This document shows, in pieces, positions 32,169 to 39,643 of a stretch of DNA of 64,000 bases. Made by a program: the position numbers and the translations under genes. The notes under the pieces are model-generated. The model ran no database searches. It worked only from the letters and a program-made list of their open reading frames with translations, and was not told the DNA's origin. Where the stretch lies: positions 992,001 to 1,056,000 of the forward strand of contig CAVTXA010000007.1 of NCBI GenBank assembly GCA_963738545.1, in the 5' to 3' direction. The stretch comes from Bog-756 sp963738545 (lineage in GTDB: Bacteria > Actinomycetota > Acidimicrobiia > Acidimicrobiales > RAAP-2). Within the stretch, counting starts at the first letter, position 1, and each line of letters begins with the position of its first letter.

Positions 32169-32316
32169 CACAGCCTTCTTTCTCGGGTTGTCAGCGAGAC
32201 CACTCTCCGAGGTGAGACAGCTACCTACCGAAGCATCCGTTTGCCACCGCAAACGCCCGGTGTTAGCAACTCCACAGGCGGTGCGGTCGGGCACCTTGAA
32301 TGAAGGGATTCGATCG

Positions 32317-33558
32317 ATGCGCACTCGTTGTAGAAGAAGTCTGCGCGCCGCGCTCGCTGCCTCGCTGGTGCTCGGGACCGTGGTGGTCGGCTCGACGATC
32401 GTCGGTGCGATGCCCGCCTCGGCCACGACCCCAACGGTCGTGAACTGCAATGCAGGCGGCAACCTGCAGTCAGCCATCAACGCCGCTGCCGCAGGTTCGA
32501 CGATCACCGTGCACGGGACCTGCACCGGGAACTTCACCATCAGCGAGAACCTGATCCTGCAAGGTTCCGGCACCCTGAGTGGGACCGGGTCCAGCGGCCC
32601 GGTGCTGATCATCGACAACGGGATTGTTGCCGTGAACAACCTGACGATCGAGAACGGCGACAACACTTCCGTCGACGCCGGCGGTGGCATCTTCAACGAC
32701 AGCACACTGACCCTGACGAACACCACCCTGTCGCGCAACAGCACCGCCTACGGCGGAGCCATCTTCAACTACTCCGGGGCCACGCTGACCGTCACCAACA
32801 GCACACTGTCGGGCAACACCGCCTCTGCGGCCGGCGGTGCCATCGTCAACGACGGAGGCGGTGTGACCATCACGAACAGCACGTTGTCGGGTAACACTGG
32901 TTCCCAGGGTGGCGGCGCCATCTGGAACCTCTCCGGAATCGGTATGGCCATCACGAACAGCACCGTAACGGGCAACGGTGCTCCGACTGACGCCGGAGGC
33001 GGCGGCATTCTCAGCTACGCCGGGCTGACCCTCAGCGGTAGCGTCGTGTCAGGCAATACCGCCCTCACCGGCGGCGGTCTCGTCAACTATGGCACCCTGA
33101 CGGCCAGCAATTCATCCGTCAACAACAACACCGCTACTGGCTTCGGCGGCGGCATCTGGAACTGCGGCACGATTACTCAGCCCACTACCGACAAAGGTGG
33201 GGTGAGCATCAACCGGAACACCGCCGGTGGCGACGGTGGCGGCATCTACAACGCGTGTGACAGCACCGTCGGCCTCCCCAATGCGACCATCAACCGGAAC
33301 AGCGCCGTGGACGGTGGCGGCGTGTTCAACACCATCGGCGGCACCTTCACCGCCAGTAACACCAGCATCAAGAACAACACCGCGACCACCAACGGCGGGG
33401 GCATAGACAACAACGGCACGTTGGCTCTCAGTACCTCGGTTAGCATTAGTTCCAACACTGCGGTCTCCGGCGGCGGGATCTACAGCACGGTCGTGCCTTC
33501 ACCACCTGTCCCCGCAGGCGTCGTGAAGAACAACACTCCAGACAACATCGTCGACTAG
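32317..33558 (+). CDS. Secreted parallel beta-helix repeat protein (paralogue of 7,586-8,902)
   Basis: A 413-residue protein with a signal peptide (RRSLRAALAASLVLGTVVVG, cleavage near ASA-TTP), then VNCNAGGNLQSAINAAAAGS and about a dozen GGGIxNxGxLTLTNSTLSGN rungs. Architecture, entry motif and C-terminus match the 7.6-kb protein. Predicted extracellular solenoid; possibly surface adhesion, which is inference. The signal peptide sets the ATG at 32317. Confidence 0.82.
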   Translation: MRTRCRRSLRAALAASLVLGTVVVGSTIVGAMPASATTPTVVNCNAGGNLQSAINAAAAGSTITVHGTCTGNFTISENLILQGSGTLSGTGSSGPVLIIDNGIVAVNNLTIENGDNTSVDAGGGIFNDSTLTLTNTTLSRNSTAYGGAIFNYSGATLTVTNSTLSGNTASAAGGAIVNDGGGVTITNSTLSGNTGSQGGGAIWNLSGIGMAITNSTVTGNGAPTDAGGGGILSYAGLTLSGSVVSGNTALTGGGLVNYGTLTASNSSVNNNTATGFGGGIWNCGTITQPTTDKGGVSINRNTAGGDGGGIYNACDSTVGLPNATINRNSAVDGGGVFNTIGGTFTASNTSIKNNTATTNGGGIDNNGTLALSTSVSISSNTAVSGGGIYSTVVPSPPVPAGVVKNNTPDNIVD

Positions 33559-33577
33559 CTCCGCTCGGAGAAGGGGA

Positions 33578-33599
33578 GGTCCGCTCGCTCTGGCGGACC
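33578..33599 (+). terminator. Hairpin after beta-helix gene
   Basis: GGTCCGC-TCGCTCTG-GCGGACC, 7-bp perfect stem starting 20 bp after the stop codon, without a T-run. Likely intrinsic terminator of high-GC type. Confidence 0.6.
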
Positions 33600-33701
33600 C
33601 CCATCCCGATCGCGTGCTCCCTGTGGCTCTGTCGGGTCGATGCTCAAGCTGACGCGGGGATGCAGATTATTCAGCCAGAGACGGTGATGAGCCGCAGAAC
33701 A

Positions 33702-33720
33702 GGGGTATCCCCAAGGTGCC
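33702..33720 (-). repeat. Boundary repeat copy (-), diverged
   Basis: A copy containing GGGTATCCCCAAGGTGCC, first of the run of - copies, just left of the IS110 leader. Confidence 0.5.
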
Positions 33721-33766
33721 TGGTTGAGACTTCTTGGCAGATGCTTCGTTCATTCGTAGCGTTTAG

Positions 33767-33850
33767 AAGTCCAGACGGAGTGGCTCTCTAAGTGCCAGCC
33801 GTCGGCTCCGGTCGACTGGCTTTCTAACGAGTTGCTGCCTGTCTGGACTT
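33767..33850 (+). ncRNA. Candidate bridge RNA of the IS110 element
   Basis: In the non-coding leader of the IS110 transposase, a perfect 10-bp inverted repeat AAGTCCAGAC (33767-33776) and GTCTGGACTT (33841-33850) encloses a second stem-loop (GCCAG...CTGGC with AGCC-GTC-GGCT at its tip). IS110 recombinases are known to use a structured RNA from this leader to pair target and donor DNA. The RNA may extend further toward the gene. Identity is inferred from position and fold. Confidence 0.55.
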
Positions 33851-33940
33851 TGCCGCGAGTGGCTCGAAAGAGGACCAAAGCACAAGATCCAAACCAGGAG
33901 TGCCCTCGCGGTTCCTAACCGACCACGAAGGGAGCAACCA

Positions 33941-34963
33941 ATGACCGTCATCATCGGGATCGACCCCCACAAGGCGTCCCACACCGCAGTGGCCATCGGC
34001 CGTGATGAGCAGCAGCTGGCCGAGATCAGGGTGCGAGCCACCTCTCAGCAGACACAGCAGTTGTTGGCCTGGGCCGAGCCCCTCGGCAAGAGGACTTGGG
34101 CCGTCGAGTCGGCCGGAGGCATGGGTTATCTCCTGTCCCAGCAGCTCGTCGGGGCGGGCGAACAGGTCCTCGATGTGCCGGCGACGCTGGCTTCGAGGGT
34201 GAGGGTGCTCGGCACCGGGCACTCCGATAAGAACGATCCGAACGATGCCCTCTCGGTGGCCATCGCCGCTCTGCGGTCGCCCGGGCTCCGATCGGTCGAG
34301 CCCGCTGACCATCGGGAGGTACTCCGCCTCCTGGCCAAGCGGAACCACGAGATCGGGCGGCTTCGCAACATCGTGGTCTCCCGCCTTCATGCTGCCCTGC
34401 TCAACCTGTCACCAGGCGGAATCGCCAAGGAACTCAACGCTTCTGACGCTGTGCGGCTCCTCAATGACTTCGAGCCAACCACCACAGTGGAGCAGACCCG
34501 CTATGACCTGGCCCACGAGCTGCTCGACGACGTGGAGCGGCTCGATGTGCAGCTGAAGGAGTCCCACCGACGGATCAAGACAGCGGTGAAAGCCTCGGGA
34601 ACATCGTTGACCGAGCTCTATGGCGTGGGTCCCATCCTGGCCTGCGAGCTGATCGGCTACACCGGTGATGTCCGTCGGTTCACGACCCGGGACCAGTTTG
34701 CCTCCTACGCCGGAGTGGCCCCAGTGGAGCGGTCATCGGGAGGGCGGATCTTCTTCCGCCTCAGTCGCCGGGGCAACCGCCAGCTGAACCATGCCATCCA
34801 TATGGTGGCCATCTGCCAGATCCGCCAGAACAACTCGGAGGGCCGGATCTACTTCGAGAAGAAGGTGGCCGAGGGCAAGACCAAGCGGGAGGCCATCCGC
34901 TCGCTCAAGCGTCACGTCAGCAACGCCGTCTATCGACAGCTCCTCATCGACGCACACAAGTAA
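33941..34963 (+). CDS. IS110-family transposase
   Basis: A 340-residue DEDD recombinase: IIGIDPHKASHTAVAIG (first Asp), WAVESAGGMGYLLSQQL (Glu), GHSDKNDPNDALSVAIAAL (Asp pair) and a C-terminal Transposase_20 domain GVGPILACELIGYTGDVRRF, QFASYAGVAPVERSSGGR, RGNRQLNHAIHMVAICQIR with the serine-containing region. Full length. IS110 elements lack clear terminal inverted repeats, and I could not fix the ends. A GC-rich palindromic element lies about 190 bp downstream. Confidence 0.93.
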   Translation: MTVIIGIDPHKASHTAVAIGRDEQQLAEIRVRATSQQTQQLLAWAEPLGKRTWAVESAGGMGYLLSQQLVGAGEQVLDVPATLASRVRVLGTGHSDKNDPNDALSVAIAALRSPGLRSVEPADHREVLRLLAKRNHEIGRLRNIVVSRLHAALLNLSPGGIAKELNASDAVRLLNDFEPTTTVEQTRYDLAHELLDDVERLDVQLKESHRRIKTAVKASGTSLTELYGVGPILACELIGYTGDVRRFTTRDQFASYAGVAPVERSSGGRIFFRLSRRGNRQLNHAIHMVAICQIRQNNSEGRIYFEKKVAEGKTKREAIRSLKRHVSNAVYRQLLIDAHK

Positions 34964-35154
34964 GGGCCCGGGAGGACAAGCGGGAACGACTCGAAGCCTG
35001 CGTGGTCGGCTCTGCACCCTGGCGGCCGGCTCTTTGGCGAAGTCACTCCCGGACCCACCGAATTCTATGCATTCGTGCCCGCCCGGGGCCGCATGTCGAG
35101 TCGCGCCCAAAACTCCCCGGAATTGCCCTCTTGACTCAAAGAGGATTCGTTGGG

Positions 35155-35592
35155 GGGCACTCAATAAGCCCCTCCCCGCCGCCCCGCCCTCCCCGTTCGG
35201 GTGGCGCCCCCCTTCTCCCTCCTCCCTGCGGCCGGCCGGCCTCCCGCGAGCTCCTCGCCTCCGGCCCCGGTGCCGCCCCCCCGCCCCTGGTCCGGGCCCC
35301 GTGGCGTCTCCCGCGCGGCGGTTTTGGGGTCGCCCGGCCGCGTGTCTCCCTCTCCCGTGTGATGTCGCGAGGGGAGAGAGGGAGACGCGGCCCCAGGCGA
35401 CCCCAAAACCCCCACGGAAACGGGACGGCAGGGCCACCACCAGGGAGAACGGGAAGGCCAAACGGGAGCGCCCGAAGCGCCGGAACGGGCCAGGGCCAGG
35501 AGAGCCAACAGGCCGGCCGGCGCACGGCGCCAGGCGCACGGGAGGCGCACCGGAAACGGGGAGGGCAGGGCGGCAGGGAGGGGGGCTTAGGA
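35155..35592. repeat. Long GC-rich imperfect palindrome
   Basis: The outer arms (about 35,163-35,205 and 35,544-35,590) are inverted copies of each other, both containing CCGCCCTGCCCTCCCCGTT-like sequence. The centre is a strong hairpin: GGTTTTGGGGTCGCC... (35,320-35,356) pairs with ...GGCGACCCCAAAACC (35,372-35,410) around a 15-nt loop. No believable gene; frames here are compositional. It sits between the IS110 transposase and the next gene and may be part of that element or an independent non-autonomous one. Confidence 0.75.
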
Positions 35593-35638
35593 CGAGTGAC
35601 CCACAATGGCACTTTCGGGCGAAGGGACAAGGCGACGG

Positions 35639-36238
35639 TCAGGAGACGGTGCGGTATCGGAGGTGCGTGACTTCTGGGGTGTCGATCACTCGTGCGATCC
35701 TCAACTCGATCCTGTCCGGCAACACTTCAAATAGCCTGCGCCCGCCGCCGAACAGCACCGGGATCTGATGAATCTGCAACTCGTCGAGGACACCTGCCGC
35801 AAGTGCCGCCTGAGCTGTGTAAGCGCCATGGACCAGGACGTTGCGGTCACCTGCGGCGGCCTTAGCCTGCGCCATAGCGCTGCCGATCCCATCCATTACG
35901 TAGGTCACCAATGGATACTTGGCGACCGACGGCCCCGGCGGACGGTGGCTGGGTACAAAGATTGGGACACCATCATGGTGGTCACCGCCCCAGTGGTCGG
36001 TCTGTTCCACAGTATTGCGACCGGCAAGGACAGCTCCCGTCTCCTTGATTTCGTCAAGAAAGTGTCTCCCCATCTCCGCCGAATCAATGGTCTGTTCGGT
36101 CGGTCCAGCGTCTGCCGCAAAGCCGTACCACTCGTGCAGCCTCACGAAGCCGTCACCACCGGGGTTGCCGGGTTGGTCATTGGGACCAGCGACGTACCCG
36201 TCAAGCGACATCGACATGTAGAGCACCGATTTAGACAT
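35639..36238 (-). CDS. RibD C-terminal-domain / dihydrofolate-reductase-like protein
   Basis: A 199-residue reductase domain: SVLYMSMSLDGYVAGPNDQP, AVLAGRNTVEQTDHWGG, PIFVPSHRPPGPSVAKYPLV and the cofactor loop GDRNVLVHGAYTAQAAL, then IPVLFGGGRRLFEVLPDRI. Same superfamily as 2,199-2,843 but clearly different in sequence. Its 3' end is only about 45 bp from the GC-rich palindrome. AAAGGTCC precedes the ATG. Confidence 0.88.
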   Translation of the reverse strand: MSKSVLYMSMSLDGYVAGPNDQPGNPGGDGFVRLHEWYGFAADAGPTEQTIDSAEMGRHFLDEIKETGAVLAGRNTVEQTDHWGGDHHDGVPIFVPSHRPPGPSVAKYPLVTYVMDGIGSAMAQAKAAAGDRNVLVHGAYTAQAALAAGVLDELQIHQIPVLFGGGRRLFEVLPDRIELRIARVIDTPEVTHLRYRTVS

Positions 36239-36324
36239 GTAGCGGACCTTTCAAGTGTGAAGCTCTGATCTCATCACAAGGAGAGACGGCGCATCGTGAA
36301 ATAGATCATCGGTCCATCCACGGC

Positions 36325-36344
36325 CCGCCCCAGAACGCCGGGAT
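36325..36344 (-). repeat. Boundary repeat copy (-)
   Basis: CCGCCCCAGAACGCCGGGAT between divergent genes. TTGGGC-N17-TAGCGT just to its right could be a promoter for the following gene. Confidence 0.6.
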
Positions 36345-36428
36345 TGGGCGAGGCAGGAATTCCGATTAGCGTTGGGAGCAGCCGCCTTGCTGTTCGCAAT
36401 GGTTCACCTGGGAAGTAGAAGAGTCGCT

Positions 36429-36833
36429 ATGGCGTTCTTGGTTGTCACCAGGCTTCGGTTGCGAGATCGAGACTATCTCGATGAGTTCGTAGCGTCCGCC
36501 TTTGCCGTTGTCGACCAGGCGAACAGCTCCGAAGGAAATCTCGTGGCCGAGGTACTCGCCGACGCAAACGAGACGTACTGGACTCGGACGGCGTGGACTG
36601 ATCGTGACGCTATGAGAGACTTCATGACCAGCGAACCTCACCTCGGCACGATGGGCCATCTCAGTACGTGGTGCGATGAAGCCACGTTTGTCGACTGGGA
36701 ACAGGACAGCCCGGAACTCCCAGACTGGCAGGCAGCCTTCGACCGCCTGGTCGCCGAAGGTCAAGTGGCCACGGTCGACCATCCCTCCGAAAACCACGAG
36801 AGTCGTGCCTTTCCTCCCCCGGTCGAAAGTTAG
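36429..36833 (+). CDS. ABM-like dimeric alpha/beta-barrel protein
   Basis: A 134-residue protein: LVVTRLRLRDRDYLDEFVASAF, GNLVAEVLADANETYWTRTAW, TDRDAMRDFMTSEPHLGTM and a final helix WQAAFDRLVAEGQV. The TRTAWTD-DAMR-FM pattern resembles monooxygenase-like proteins that check or degrade small aromatic molecules. ATG at 36429 fits a promoter next to the boundary repeat. Function unknown. Confidence 0.7.
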   Translation: MAFLVVTRLRLRDRDYLDEFVASAFAVVDQANSSEGNLVAEVLADANETYWTRTAWTDRDAMRDFMTSEPHLGTMGHLSTWCDEATFVDWEQDSPELPDWQAAFDRLVAEGQVATVDHPSENHESRAFPPPVES

Positions 36834-36848
36834 TACCCGCTCACCAAG

Positions 36849-36868
36849 GTGCCCCCGATCGCCGGGAG
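36849..36868 (-). repeat. Boundary repeat copy (-)
   Basis: GTGCCCCCGATCGCCGGGAG, near consensus, between convergent gene ends only 43 bp apart. Confidence 0.7.
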
Positions 36869-36875
36869 GGAGGCG

Positions 36876-37217
36876 CTATCCGTCCAGAACCACGGACAGC
36901 ATGTAGCGCCCGGTCGCCTCGCCATGCATTTGATCGTCTGCATCGGGTGCATTCGCCCACTCCCCGGCGAGAAGGGCGAGCGCCTTGCGGTTTGCAACGT
37001 CCGAGGCGTCATCCGAGAAATCTACGATCCGACTGAGGGCTGGGTAAATCCCGGCGTCGCCGCCGACCAGGAATCCATCAAGGCCCAGCACCTTGACGTT
37101 CTTCTGGGCTGCCTCAGTAATCAGATCGGGGGCGGCGGCGGCGTCCACAAGCCATTCATTCCCCCGCCGAACCACATCTGCCGGACGTGATGCGGCGAAG
37201 TCATCGAGAAGAGCCAC
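36876..37217 (-). CDS. Hypothetical protein
   Basis: About 113 residues from GTG 37217: VALLDDFAASRPADVVRRG, NEWLVDAAAAPDLITEAAQ, VLGLDGFLVGGDAGIYPALS, RIVDFSDD. A compact acidic alpha/beta protein with no motif I can name. The GTG lies 6 nt after a CACAAT box, possibly a leaderless message. Earlier in-frame residues lack a start codon with a ribosome site. Confidence 0.55.
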   Translation of the reverse strand: MALLDDFAASRPADVVRRGNEWLVDAAAAPDLITEAAQKNVKVLGLDGFLVGGDAGIYPALSRIVDFSDDASDVANRKALALLAGEWANAPDADDQMHGEATGRYMLSVVLDG

Positions 37218-37238
37218 AGCACCATTGTGGCCTACAGG

Positions 37239-37259
37239 GGTATCCCAGACCGCCGGGAG
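37239..37259 (-). repeat. Boundary repeat copy (-)
   Basis: A copy with core GTATCCCAGACCGCCGGGAG between two leftward genes. Confidence 0.65.
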
Positions 37260-37263
37260 AGGG

Positions 37264-37761
37264 TCACTGTGATCGACCCGCGTATCGGACCATTGTCCAG
37301 GACGATCCGTGAGTCTCGACAGGGACGAAGCCCACTGACTCATAAAGGCGGCGCGCTGGATTCGCCTCTCTAACGCTGAGACTCAGCGCTTCATAGCCCT
37401 GGCTATCACTGGCGTTGGCCAGCTCGACCAAGAGCCGACGACCAATCCCCGCGAGCCGACGCGACGCAATGACTGCGATCGTCAGTTCTGGGATTTCTTC
37501 GGTAACAAATCCGTAACCATGGCTCGCCTCGGTGTATGTCCGATACCAAGCAGCGCCCACCGGTGCGTCTTGTTCTGCAATCAGTCCATAGTCCCCCGGC
37601 CTCGGCCATCCAGCGAGATACATCGAATAGTGCGGATCGGCGAGCACCTCGTCACCGGTCGGCGTCCGCTTGTCAGGGCGCCAGACTGCGGCCTCGCCAA
37701 GCATCGTCGCCAGAAAGGTGAAGTCCTCGGGCCCTGCCGAGCGATACCGAACGTCCTTCAT
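37264..37761 (-). CDS. GNAT-family N-acetyltransferase
   Basis: A 165-residue acetyltransferase: RSAGPEDFTFLATMLGEAAVW, DAPVGAAWYRTYTEASHGYG, motif A region VIASRRLAGIGRRLLVELAN and SLSVREANPARRLYESVGFVP, with the terminal Tyr loop. Substrate unknown. Directly upstream is a short triple repeat of CAGCAGTT-like units (37,765-37,787). Confidence 0.85.
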   Translation of the reverse strand: MKDVRYRSAGPEDFTFLATMLGEAAVWRPDKRTPTGDEVLADPHYSMYLAGWPRPGDYGLIAEQDAPVGAAWYRTYTEASHGYGFVTEEIPELTIAVIASRRLAGIGRRLLVELANASDSQGYEALSLSVREANPARRLYESVGFVPVETHGSSWTMVRYAGRSQ

Positions 37762-37902
37762 GCTCAGCAGTTCAGCAGTTCAGCAGACGGTTTGCCCACG
37801 GCAAGCCCCACACTTGCCAGGTCCAGGCTGCTCCCGAACGCGGGGCCGGGGGCGCAAACAATGGGTGTTCGATGAGGTCCCTTCACGGATAGCGTCTATC
37901 GG

Positions 37903-38670
37903 GTGGCAGCGACCCTTGCGCCTGAGGAGATTGATTCTTTCATCAGGGACGGCTTCGTCCGAGTGGAAGGAGCATTTCCCAGGAAGGTAGCCGACGAGGG
38001 CCGGGCGCTTCTGTGGACCGAAATGGGTCTGTCCCCAGAGGATCCAACAGGTTGGACGGAGCCAGTGATCCGCCTACCGGGGTCAGGCGCTCGACCTTTC
38101 AGAGACGCAGTGAACACTGTGCGATTGCGGCTGGCGTTCGATCAGCTTGTCGGCGAAGGACGCTGGATCGAGCGTTCGGGTCTCGGCACATTCCCCATCC
38201 GGTTTCCTAACCTGCACGAGCCCGACGACACTGGCTGGCACTGCGACGGAAGCTTCGGAGGATGGCCGTACCGCCTGAATCTGCGATCACGAGGAAGGGT
38301 GTTGCTCCTGTTGTTTTTATTCTCCGATGTCGGTGAGAAGGATGCGCCGACAAGGATTCGTGTCGGGTCGCATCTCGATATACCTCCCATCCTGACGAAG
38401 CACGGCGAAGACGGAGTATCGTTTCTCGACTTGGCTGAACATTTCGGATCCTCTGCCAAACGGCCCGTCATAAAGGCCACGGGGGCGGCGGGAGATGTCT
38501 ACCTCTGTCACCCGTTCCTCGTGCACGCTGCTCAGGCACATCACGGCAGAGCGCCTCGGTTTATTGCCCAGCCACCCCTTGAGCCTGTCGGTGAACTGGA
38601 GATTGACCGTCCCGGCCATGTCTATTCTCCAGTCGAAGAGGCGATTCGGTTGGGCCTCCGAACCGGATAG
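37903..38670 (+). CDS. Phytanoyl-CoA dioxygenase family (Fe(II)/2-oxoglutarate) protein
   Basis: A 255-residue enzyme: EEIDSFIRDGFVRVEGAFPR entry, iron-binding HxD in DDTGWHCDGSFGGWPY, DAPTRIRVGSHLDIPP and the distal His/Arg segment YLCHPFLVHAAQAHHGRAPRF. Hydroxylates an organic substrate using O2 and 2-oxoglutarate; the actual substrate is unknown. GTG start. It ends at a boundary repeat 3 bp downstream. Confidence 0.85.
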   Translation: MAATLAPEEIDSFIRDGFVRVEGAFPRKVADEGRALLWTEMGLSPEDPTGWTEPVIRLPGSGARPFRDAVNTVRLRLAFDQLVGEGRWIERSGLGTFPIRFPNLHEPDDTGWHCDGSFGGWPYRLNLRSRGRVLLLLFLFSDVGEKDAPTRIRVGSHLDIPPILTKHGEDGVSFLDLAEHFGSSAKRPVIKATGAAGDVYLCHPFLVHAAQAHHGRAPRFIAQPPLEPVGELEIDRPGHVYSPVEEAIRLGLRTG

Positions 38671-38672
38671 GA

Positions 38673-38692
38673 GGTATCCCCCAACGCCGGAT
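38673..38692 (-). repeat. Boundary repeat copy (-)
   Basis: GGTATCCCCCAACGCCGGAT immediately after the dioxygenase stop. With the end of that gene (CGGTTGGGCCTCC) it forms a hairpin, so it may also end transcription. Confidence 0.7.
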
Positions 38693-38719
38693 GGGTGGGA
38701 CGCTCATTACGGTGGGGCG

Positions 38720-39217
38720 ATGAGCGAGGAGAACTGCCCAGGGTGCGGAGCGACGACACCCGTGGTAGTGGGTCCGGTGCATGCCTACATACCGGCCTCT
38801 CCAGGATGCTGGAGCCTCTTCTGTTCACTGACCGACTGGATGCAGTCTCTCGCCGTTGGCGACGGGAGCACGATTGCGCAGCAGGTCGTCGACTCGTACA
38901 TGGTTCAACATGCATCCAACCCTGAAAGGCGGAACCGTCAGTCGGTTGCGGTGCACCTCATCAGCCTTTGCGCTTCATTGGAACGTCGGGTGCCGGGCTA
39001 TGAGCTAAGGAACCTCCTTGGTAAATGGACGCACAGTGACTACCCGGAACTCCTGCCCAGACCCTCCGACTATGAAATCACGGTGAAGCAGATCGTCCTG
39101 GCAGAGGGCCCCGATCGACAAGCCGCAGTAGAGGCGTGGGCGAGGTCGGCCTGGGACGCTTGGGGGCAGCACCATGAGGTCATCAGGGTGTGGCTCGCTA
39201 ACAGTGCGGGAGGGTAA
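38720..39217 (+). CDS. DUF5946-family protein
   Basis: A 165-residue protein: N-terminal ENCPGCGATTPVVVGPVHAYIPASPGCW, with a CPGCGA zinc-knuckle-like pair and HAYI-SPGCW signature, then QVVDSYMVQHASNPERRNR, SVAVHLISLCASLERRV and AVEAWARSAWDAWGQHHEVIR. The helical body and conserved His/Tyr are typical of DUF5946; function unknown. Confidence 0.75.
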   Translation: MSEENCPGCGATTPVVVGPVHAYIPASPGCWSLFCSLTDWMQSLAVGDGSTIAQQVVDSYMVQHASNPERRNRQSVAVHLISLCASLERRVPGYELRNLLGKWTHSDYPELLPRPSDYEITVKQIVLAEGPDRQAAVEAWARSAWDAWGQHHEVIRVWLANSAGG

Positions 39218-39255
39218 CGAGCCCGATCTGTGGGCCGACCACGCAAGATGCGCCG

Positions 39256-39274
39256 CTGCCCCTCAACGCCGGGT
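39256..39274 (-). repeat. Boundary repeat copy (-)
   Basis: CTGCCCCTCAACGCCGGGT; a diverged inverted partner GAGCCCGATCTGTGGGC lies about 25 bp to the left. Confidence 0.65.
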
Positions 39275-39334
39275 CCGGGTCAATCTGCCCTCCCCAGCGG
39301 TTGGCATTCATCCGGGTGTGCGAAATACGACTAC

Positions 39335-39643
39335 CTACTCAGCGCCGACGACCTTAAACTCCTGGTTGACGAAGACGTGGTGTGGCCAAGAAACGCCGAT
39401 CGTGTGGACCTCGTATTCGCCGTTGCTGAGCTTCACCACACGGTCGACGATTCCCCCTGGATAGGCGGTGAGCGCAGCTTCGGTCGCCTTAGTTGCTGTC
39501 GCACCGCTTTCGATCGTTCCCGAGCCCTGGGTGTAGTTCGCGGGGATCTGGCCGACCTGCTTTGAGGTAGTGGGTAAACCTTTACTGAAAGAGATCACTG
39601 TCGCTGCCGTGGCAACCACAGATCCGCCAGTCGACTCTACGAT
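39335..39643 (-). pseudogene. PepSY-like small secreted protein, 5' end removed by IS481
   Basis: The readable part ends in ATEAALTAYPGGIVDRVVKL, SNGEYEVHTIGVSWPHHVFV and NQEFKV, a PepSY-like beta-hairpin pattern. The frame continues upstream (STGGSVVATAATVISFSKG) with no proper start until it meets the IS481 left end at 39,644. On the far side of the insertion sequence the DNA is tRNA, so the missing signal-peptide part is gone, not displaced. Confidence 0.6.

Noticed and set aside
34791..35768. Long overlapping frames across the GC-rich palindrome on both strands
   Set aside because: Pro/Arg-rich translations caused by composition; the DNA is a palindromic repeat, with no ribosome sites or conserved motifs.
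37765..37787. Triple CAGCAGTT repeat upstream of a GNAT gene
   Set aside because: Only about three short units, probably chance slippage; no clear regulatory meaning.
16800..39280. Boundary repeats as canonical integron attC sites
   Set aside because: Copies do not consistently carry the RYYYAAC / GTTRRRY core pair in attC order, where hairpins form the order is GTT...AAC, and no integron integrase is in the window. The layout is similar but the sites differ.
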